Shown here in pieces: positions 57,916-64,000 of a stretch of 64,000 nucleotides of DNA. Position numbers and translations under genes: made by a program. Source of the DNA: Nansenia antarctica (taxonomy: Eukaryota; Chordata; Actinopteri; Argentiniformes; Microstomatidae). Position 1 is the first letter of the stretch, and each line of letters begins with the position of its first letter. Under the pieces are notes generated by a model that saw nothing but the letters and a program-made list of their open reading frames with translations, had not been told where the DNA came from and made no database searches. The stretch spans positions 17,552,690 through 17,616,689 of the forward strand of contig OZ022339.1 in the NCBI GenBank assembly GCA_963989245.1, written 5' to 3'.

Positions 57916-59585
57916 ATGTACTACAAGTTAAACGGAGTTACACAAAGGCTGGCGGGAGCAGCGCCAGCGGCGTACAGCCCCCAGGTGAGTAAACGAAGCA
58001 GATATGCTGAACATGTAGAAGTGCTTCACAGTCCACAGTGACCTTCGTTCTGTTCGCTAGCTAGCGCCTAGCTAAGGTGCCCGATGGCCCATCGAGCCAT
58101 GTTCAATCTGACAGCTCTGTAAAGATGGTAAAGATGGTAGCTCTTGTTGTCTAACTCTCTTATCTTCTGACATGTCTAGTTGACATCTAAATGAGATCCC
58201 TAAATCGTTCTGTTTTCGTTTGATCCATCCAGACAGCTAGCAAGCTATTCTATGAACCAGAAGCTATCCAACATGTTGAGTTGCTTTACCCCAACAACCT
58301 GTCATGATGCACTCAGCCCAGGTCAGATTTAGCCTAAACGTAGGTTAAACCTTTTTTCTGAATACAGTCGATATGAAAGCTGGATTGTTGCAGAAAATCA
58401 TGAATAGTTGTTATTGTACTGTAGCTTCAGTTAATAGTGAGGGAGGGTTATACGAGTTGGGATTACACAGGTAAGTAGCTAGCTAGCTATGTCCTGTTTT
58501 GTAGGCTAACCGTAGCTTCCAAGGTGAATTATATTTAACCTTAACGCTCTACTTTTTCCTCAGGGGTTGAAGCTGACGGTGCCCACAGAAGCCCCCACTA
58601 TGATCTTTGCCACCCCTACCAAATTAGTGTCAGAGGCCGGAGGCACAGTGCAGTACATGGGAGTCAACAAAGTCCCTGACATGCAGAAACTCTTCCAGGT
58701 ACATGTTTAACATATAGCTAGGGCCTAGGCTGTGTTCCAAGATGTGCTCTTGCACTCTATCTAGAACATAGTCCCATTGTCTACTACTGCATTCCTAAAT
58801 CATATTCTACTGTTATTGGCAGACCCTACTTTTGATATCACTGAACTCTATGATCCCAGGAAGCTGGTCTGAAGTGTCTCTCTTGACCTTGCTTTTATCT
58901 CCAAAATGCAGTGTGATTCGCTGACTCCATCCAATAAAGACAAATACTTGACTCAGTAAATTCACTCCACTGAGACCAGGTTGGAGTCTTTGTTCTTCCA
59001 CCCTTAGGCGATTATGCTACAAGGTTGTGAACCACATGACCTTGCATATCTGGTTCCTATAAAGTCACATACTCTGCTTTCCTGTCTCTGTAGCATTTTA
59101 TTGTAAGTTGGTGAATTGATCATAAAGACAATGATTAGATGTGCCCTGAGTCGTGATGGAAGTGTTGCCAAAAGTCTGGAGGTAGAGCCGTCGTCTAACG
59201 ATCGCAAGGTCGGCAGATTGGCGGCTCGATCCCCGGCTGGGCCACATGTCGAGGTGTCCTCGGGCAAGACACTGAACCCCAAATCGCTCCCGACGAGCAG
59301 GCCGGCCCCTCGCGTGGTAGTTTGCCGCCATCGGTGTGTGAATGTGTGTGTGAAAGGGTGAACGAGAGGCCGTTGTAAAGCGCTTTGGATTAAGGCGCTA
59401 CATAAGACAGTCCATTTACCGTTTACCATTCCCCTTCCGCCCTACAGAAGTCCGACGGGATCCCTGTGCATCTGAAGAGGGGACTGGTGGACAAACTGCT
59501 GTACCGGACCACCATGGGCCTGACGATCGGAGGGGGCCTGTACTGTCTGGTGGCTCTCTACATAGCTGCCCAGCCGCGCAAGTGA
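57916..59585 (+). CDS. cox7a2l: COX7A2L/SCAF1 supercomplex assembly factor, three exons
   Basis: Exons are 57916-57984 (donor CCAG|GTGAGT), 58564-58698 (acceptor TTTTTCCTCAG, donor CAG|GTACAT) and 59448-59585 (acceptor CGCCCTACAG, stop TGA), all in phase 0, giving 113 residues (human about 114). Exon 1 encodes MYYKLNGVTQRLAGAAPAAY, an N-terminal mitochondrial-targeting-like segment. Exon 2 has APTMIFATPTKLVSEAGG and NKVPDMQKLFQ. Exon 3 has the COX7A-like KSDGIPVHLKRGLVDKLLYR and one membrane helix (about residues 90-108, MGLTIGGGLYCLVALYIA). Family knowledge: the protein sits in the mitochondrial inner membrane and links complex III to complex IV in supercomplexes. An Academ-like transposon ends 225 bp upstream and a SINE ends about 20 bp before exon 3. 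Identity is very confident. Confidence 0.97.
59150..59430 (+). mobile_element. tRNA-derived SINE abutting cox7a2l exon 3
   Basis: Head with GGTAGAGCCGTCGTCTAACG (box A-like) and GGCTCGATCCCCGGCTGGGC (box B). The body GTGTCCTCGGGCAAGACACT and a tail with GTAAAGCGCTTTGGATTAAG GCGCTACATAAGA follow. It ends roughly 17-20 bp before the exon 3 acceptor, so the branch point may lie in SINE sequence. Confidence 0.85.
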
Positions 59586-59620
59586 TCCCCCCCCCGCTCA
59601 GCCTCTTACCCTCTAACATG

Positions 59621-60018
59621 TGTGTCAAGGGATCAATCATTCATCATGATTCTGATGAGGAGCAACGACTTGGACAGTGACGGTTCTACTCACAATGATG
59701 GTCAAGAAACAGAATCACTCTACTCCCCCCAAAACATGTTTTACCCCCTCTATATCAGATGTTCTGCCTTGGGTTTTAATAGCCGACTCTTTTTTTATGA
59801 CGCAATTATGCTACGAGGCTAACGATTTGTGTCAAGGGATCAACCGGATTCATAATGATTCTGATTAGGAGCAACGACTTGGACAATGACGATTATACTC
59901 ACAATGATGGTCCAGAAACAGAATCACTCTACTCCCCCAAAACATGTTTTACCCCCGTCTTTATCTGGTGTTGTGCGTCTAATCAGATGTTCCGCCTTGG
60001 GTTTTTAATAGCTGACTC
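59621..60018. repeat. 207-bp tandem duplication in the cox7a2l 3' UTR
   Basis: Copies begin TGTGTCAAGGGATCAA at 59621 and 59828 and share GGAGCAACGACTTGGACA and CAGAATCACTCTACTCCCCC. About 85-90% alike with small indels. Confidence 0.9.
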
Positions 60019-60089
60019 AACTATTCTCTCATTTGTGAAATGGCAGAGAAACGTGTCTCACTCCTGTTCTGCCTTCTCAACTAGATTCC

Positions 60090-60180
60090 TACATTTACAT
60101 TCAGGACATTTAGCAGACGCCTTTGTCCAAAGCGACTTACAACAATAACACATTTTATCAAATAAAACTGTAACATATTA
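60090..60180 (-). mobile_element. L2/SINE-type 3' end fragment
   Basis: Minus strand: GTTGTAAGTCGCTTTGGACA then AGGCGTCTGCTAAATG and a short TGTAAATG tail, matching the ends at 14.4 and 38.7 kb. Confidence 0.65.
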
Positions 60181-61027
60181 AAATATAAGCCAAAATAAAA
60201 TGTAGGCTAATATAAACTGAACAGACAGATTTGTGTTTGGATCTGGATGGGTGTGCTTCAGTCATGATATCTGCACCATCTTAATAAACCTAAACTACAG
60301 CAGCTCATTCTGAGAAATGCAACAACCTCAAATCTGTTTAATAGATTTCTGAGTTTGATAACATGAATTTGGGATGTCATTTGATTGGACCAGACACTGG
60401 ACAGGGTGGTACTTAAAGTTGTATGATGGGATCATTGGGTTTTCTCCTTGTGACAACATACTCTAATTTTGAGAGTACATAAAGTCATATTTGCATTTCC
60501 TTTTTGCACACCCCATCATCCAGGCTTTGAGTTCCGAGATGATTTGGGGTTTGAGTTGTTATTTAGCCCTATATACTAACTGCGAGTGTTTGGTGAAAAG
60601 TGTATATGACAAGTCATTGTGATGTTTCCTGGGAGAATAAAGTTGATTTTGTTTGTAAAATGGAATAATGACCTTCTCATTTGCTCCTCGCTTTCTTTCA
60701 ATTTTGCGTGTGTGTGTGTGTGTGTGTGTAAGGGGAATTGAAACACTACCCACACTATCTCAGTTAGTATTATAAACGTTAAGCTATATTGACTCATAAA
60801 AGCACAGGAACAGTGAAACAGAAACATAGCCTGAGGGTTGACCTTAGGTTTGCCAAAAATCAATAGTTTGGAACATCATTAGAAAGACAAAACTCTAAAC
60901 ATATTGGCTAGATTAACTGGATTTAGCTAGATTTGTGTCCAATTTTATGTTTATGGAGTTACATATACCGGTAACTGAGGTTCGGGAGGACACAAACGAC
61001 ATGTCAACTCACCTCAAACTCCAACCC
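60181..61027 (+). other. cox7a2l downstream region
   Basis: AATAAA hexamers at 60283-60288 and 60636-60641 are candidate polyadenylation signals for cox7a2l; the choice between them is not determined. A TG microsatellite lies at 60707-60729. No further exon recognised. Confidence 0.4.
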
Positions 61028-63700
61028 TAACCAATTAATAATAATAATAATAATTCATTGAATTTATATAGCGCTTTTCCGAGGCTCAAAGACGCTAACA
61101 ATATAGGGGATACGGAAAACACAAAAACAACAAGTAACATGGAACACAGAGTCAGCGAACGGGGAGGGGGGGGGTGGTGGTAAGGACAGGGGAGGTGGTT
61201 AGGGGTAGGGGAGGCTGTATGCATATCAGGGGGGTGGCAGGGTTAGGGGAGATGGGTAGGGGAGGTTGTATGCGTGTCAAGGGGGGGGGGGGGGGCGGGG
61301 GCGCCGGGATGGGGGAGATGGCTAGGGGTAGGGGAGGCTGTAGGCATGGGAGAACAGGTAGGTTTTGAGGTGGGATTTAAAAGTGAGGAGTGAGGGTGAG
61401 TCTCTGAGTGGTTGGGGGAGAGAGTTCCAGAGGCGGGGTGCAGCTCGTGAAAAGGCACGGTGACCGAAGCCTTTGAGTTTTGAGGGTGGGACAGTGAGGG
61501 GAACAATGGATGAGGATCGGAGGGTACGGGTAGGGCGGTGGGGGAGAAGGAGGTCAGTCAGGTAAGGGGGGGCCAGGCTATGGAGGGCTTTGTATGTGAG
61601 GATGAGGATTTTGAATTGGATGCGTTCTTTGATGGGGAGCCAGTGGAGAGAGTGGAGGACAGGAGTGATGTGGTCACGGGAGCGGGTGTTTGAAAGGAGG
61701 CGTGCAGCAGAGTTTTGGACCATCTGGAGTCTATGGAGGGAGCGGGAGGTGATGCCGGTGAGTAGGGAGTTGCAGTAGTCAAGGCGGGAGGAGATGAAGG
61801 CGTGGATGAGGGATTCAGCAGCGGGCGGGGAGAGGCAGTGTCTGATTTTTGCTATGTTGCGGAGGTGGAAGTAGGAGGTCTTGACGATGGAGCTGACGTG
61901 GGGATCAAATGAGAGGGTGGGGTCCAGGATGAAGCCGAGGTTGCGAGCCAGGGGGGAGGGGGTGATGGTAGTGTCATCAATGGTGAGTGTGATGGGTCCG
62001 GTTTTATTGAGGGTGGATTTGGTGCCGATGAGGATGACTTCGGTCTTTTCACTGTTGAGTTTGAGGAAGTTGTGTGTGAGCCAGGTTTTTATTGCTGAAA
62101 TGCAGTTTTCGATGTGAGTGAGGGGTGGGTTCTGGGTGGAGTTTGTGGTGATGTAAATCTGGGTGTCATCGGCGTAGCAGTGGAAGTCCAGATTGAATTG
62201 GCGGATGATGTGACCGAGGGGGAGTGTGTAGCAGAGGAAGAGCAGGGGGCCGAGGACTGAGCCTTGTGGGACCCCCTGTGTGACAGAGGAGGAGGAGGAG
62301 GTGTGACCGGAGAGGGAGATGAACTGTTGTCTGTTGGTGAGGTAGGAGGTGAGCCAGTCCAGGGCGGTGCCCTCAACACCCAGTTGGCGCAGCCTTTGAA
62401 GGAGGATGGAGTGGGACACTGTGTCGAAGGCTGCGCTCAGGTCTAGTAGAACTAGGATGTTGAGGGCACCTGAGTCTGCAGAGGTGAGGAGATCGTTGAT
62501 GACTTTGACCAGGGCTGTTTCAGTGCTGTGATGTGGGCGGAAGCCAGATTGAAGGGGTTCGTATAGTTTGTTGGATTGGAGGTGGGAGTGAAGTTGGGCA
62601 GCGACAGCGCGCTCTAGGGTTTTGGAAAAGAATGGTAGGTTGGAGATGGGGCGGTAGTTGGAGAGGTTGGCTGGGTCAAGAGTGGGCTTTTTGAGAATGG
62701 GGGTGACAGCGGCAAGTTTGTAGCTTGAGTGAACGTGGCCAATCAGGGACTGATTGAAGAGGGCAGTGAGGTGGGGGATGAGGGCAGGGAGGCAGGCCTT
62801 GGTCAGGGTGGTAGGGAGGGGGTCGAGGGAGCAGGTGGTTGTTTTGGAGGCGGTGATGATAGTACTGATGAGGGAGGAGTCAACAGGGGAGAAAGTAGTG
62901 AGAGGAGTAGGGGGAGGGTAATCAGGAGGGGGGAAGATGACAGCAGGGGGGGCGGGGGTGGTGGAGTTGGAGATGGAGGCAGTCAGTGAGCTGTTGATGT
63001 GGGAGATCTTGCTGTTGAAGGCGTGGAGAAAGGAGTTACAGAGATCAGGGGAGGAAGTTGTGTTGTTGTCCGGGGGCTGGAGTAGTGTCTTGACAGTGGA
63101 GAAGAGGGTGCGGGGGTTTCGATTGGTGGTGTTGATGAGGTTGGAGTAGTAGGCAGATTTGGCAGCTTGGAGTGCGTCACGGTAGGAGGAGATATGGTGC
63201 TTGTAGGCTTCGGCATGGACAGTGAGGTGGGTTTTGTTGTGGGGTCTTTCTAGTTGGCCGGTCTGTTTCATGGTGCGTAGTTCAGGGGTGTACCAGGGGG
63301 AGGAGGTGGTGAAGGAGACAGTGATGGTTTTCAAGGGGGCCAGTGAGTCAAGGGAGTCAGAGAGAATGGAGTTGAGCATGGTGGCATAGTCTTCCGGGTT
63401 GGTGGGAGTGGAGTCAGTGGGGAGGGCAGAAGATATGGACTGAGATAGAGTGAGTGGGTTGACAGATTTTATGTTACGTAAAGAGATGGTGCGTTTGATG
63501 GGGTGGCGCGGTAGGGGCAGAGGGGCAGAGAAGAGGATGCAGTGGTGGTCAGAGAGTGGAAATGGAAGAGGGTGGGGGTTGGATATGGGTAGGGAGGCAG
63601 AGCAGACAAGGTCGAGTGTGTGGCCTTTTACATGGGTGGGGAAGTTGATGTGCTGGGTGAGGTGGAAACAGTCAAGGAGAGAGAGGAAGTCAGAGGTGAT
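61028..63700 (-). mobile_element. L2-like LINE with long open frame, 5'-truncated
   Basis: Minus-strand LINE; the 3' end (61028-61085) reads CCTCGGAAAAGCGCTATATA AATTC and then an (ATT)n tail. Coding sequence runs from about 63700 to 61322. The 5' break at about 63700 removes most of the endonuclease. Different subfamily from the 14-16 kb copy (about half of conserved motifs differ in detail). Confidence 0.88.
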
Positions 63701-63811
63701 GCATAATGCATACTGTATAGACCCCCTTGATCTACCTGTCACCTGTGTTCTTTTTGCTAAATCCCACCTCCTCTCCATTGTTCTCCCCTCTACCTGTTCA
63801 CTTGGCTCCAT
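61322..63811 (-). CDS. L2-like LINE ORF2, reverse transcriptase
   Basis: An 829-codon frame without stops. The first roughly 35 codons (to 63700) read into non-LINE flank, so no real start exists. The C-terminal endonuclease end is visible (HTLDLVCSASLP, PLSDHHCILFSAP). RT motifs in order are TPILKKPTLDPANLSNYRPI, SGFRPHHSTETALVKV, LLDLSAAFDTVSHSI, TQGVPQGSVLGPLLF, the active-site CYADDTQIY (Y at about residue 546), LKLNSEKTEV, LGFILDPTLSF, SRLDYCNSLL, LHWLPIKERIQFK and the terminal RAFSRAAPRLWNSLPQPL. All RT catalytic residues are intact, pointing to a relatively recent insertion. Without its endonuclease it cannot move by itself. Confidence 0.9.
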   Translation of the reverse strand: MEPSEQVEGRTMERRWDLAKRTQVTGRSRGSIQYALCITSDFLSLLDCFHLTQHINFPTHVKGHTLDLVCSASLPISNPHPLPFPLSDHHCILFSAPLPLPRHPIKRTISLRNIKSVNPLTLSQSISSALPTDSTPTNPEDYATMLNSILSDSLDSLAPLKTITVSFTTSSPWYTPELRTMKQTGQLERPHNKTHLTVHAEAYKHHISSYRDALQAAKSAYYSNLINTTNRNPRTLFSTVKTLLQPPDNNTTSSPDLCNSFLHAFNSKISHINSSLTASISNSTTPAPPAVIFPPPDYPPPTPLTTFSPVDSSLISTIITASKTTTCSLDPLPTTLTKACLPALIPHLTALFNQSLIGHVHSSYKLAAVTPILKKPTLDPANLSNYRPISNLPFFSKTLERAVAAQLHSHLQSNKLYEPLQSGFRPHHSTETALVKVINDLLTSADSGALNILVLLDLSAAFDTVSHSILLQRLRQLGVEGTALDWLTSYLTNRQQFISLSGHTSSSSSVTQGVPQGSVLGPLLFLCYTLPLGHIIRQFNLDFHCYADDTQIYITTNSTQNPPLTHIENCISAIKTWLTHNFLKLNSEKTEVILIGTKSTLNKTGPITLTIDDTTITPSPLARNLGFILDPTLSFDPHVSSIVKTSYFHLRNIAKIRHCLSPPAAESLIHAFISSRLDYCNSLLTGITSRSLHRLQMVQNSAARLLSNTRSRDHITPVLHSLHWLPIKERIQFKILILTYKALHSLAPPYLTDLLLPHRPTRTLRSSSIVPLTVPPSKLKGFGHRAFSRAAPRLWNSLPQPLRDSPSLLTFKSHLKTYLFSHAYSLPYP

Positions 63812-64000
63812 CGCTACAGGATCTACGAGGGGGGGGGGGGGGGGGGTTCTGCGTTTGCACTAAGCCGATGCTGCGTACACAGCAGACGCCACACAGCAGA
63901 CACCTCTAGGGTTCCCTCACCACTATCTAGAGTGCCCCACGTCCAACATCAGACAACCAACCTCCATCGAGGTCCAACACACTCCTAAATCCCATCTTTC
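63701..64000. other. Window end, no gene recognised
   Basis: Starts where the LINE is truncated. Contains a poly-G run (63829-63846) and a CAGCAGACGCC/CAGCAGACACC near-repeat. It may be more transposon sequence, but nothing can be named. Confidence 0.3.

Noticed and set aside
59180..59260. tRNA gene (also at 1200-1287 and 33225-33300)
   Set aside because: Box A and B are recognisable but stems do not close and each continues into a SINE body and tail.
61322..63811. Host gene of 829 codons
   Set aside because: It is an L2-type LINE ORF2 with RT motifs, 3' LINE end and 5' truncation; the first codons are flank.

Overview
This window is nuclear DNA from a ray-finned fish, almost certainly a teleost. 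Vertebrate-type split genes lie in a sea of fish-style transposable elements: Rex1-like and L2-like LINEs, tRNA-derived SINEs, hAT, piggyBac, Tc1/mariner and an Academ-like DNA transposon, plus long GT/CT microsatellites and minisatellites. No bacterial-type operon, rRNA gene, functional tRNA gene or CRISPR array is visible. The species cannot be named from the sequence alone.

Two host genes are well supported, both on the plus strand. kcng3 (42466-47136, two exons) encodes a 423-residue electrically silent Kv6.3 potassium-channel subunit. cox7a2l (57916-59585, three exons) encodes a 113-residue COX7A2L/SCAF1 protein of mitochondrial respiratory supercomplexes. They are neighbours in the same relative order and orientation in mammals, so this is a conserved syntenic pair. 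Short ankyrin-like exon blocks at about 17.7 and 19.2 kb look like debris of a third gene.

Layout: 0-12 kb holds LINE 3' ends, a SINE with perfect target-site duplications, a TG/telomere-like repeat block and a 49-bp tandem array. 12.8-17.3 kb is a nest: an L2-like LINE with an open reverse-transcriptase frame sits in the 3' UTR of an older, internally deleted LINE. 18-25 kb holds four terminal-inverted-repeat elements, three with clean target-site duplications (two hAT, one piggyBac-like), and a 154-bp palindrome. 25.7-33.0 kb is a probable 7.3-kb piggyBac element with a broken transposase gene, swollen by a BEL/Pao fragment, LINE tails and tandem repeats. 33-41 kb has a LINE split by a SINE, a foldback element, a 1.15-kb 25-bp minisatellite and Tc1 remains. 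42-47 kb is kcng3. 52.1-57.7 kb is a hAT MITE followed by an Academ-like transposon with roughly 290-bp terminal inverted repeats and a 3-bp target duplication; its gene combines a FEN1/XPG-like nuclease domain with a cysteine-rich C terminus. 57.9-60.7 kb is cox7a2l, and 61.0-63.7 kb is a second L2-like LINE with a long open frame.

The most notable points are the Academ-like element, with three later insertions in it, ending only about 225 bp before the cox7a2l start codon; a SINE ending about 20 bp before cox7a2l exon 3; the dense nesting of elements; and several unexplained duplicated or inverted segments (8.6/22.1/36.1 kb and 41.5/45.3 kb). Family names of transposons are given from recognised motifs and remembered family features, not from a database search.
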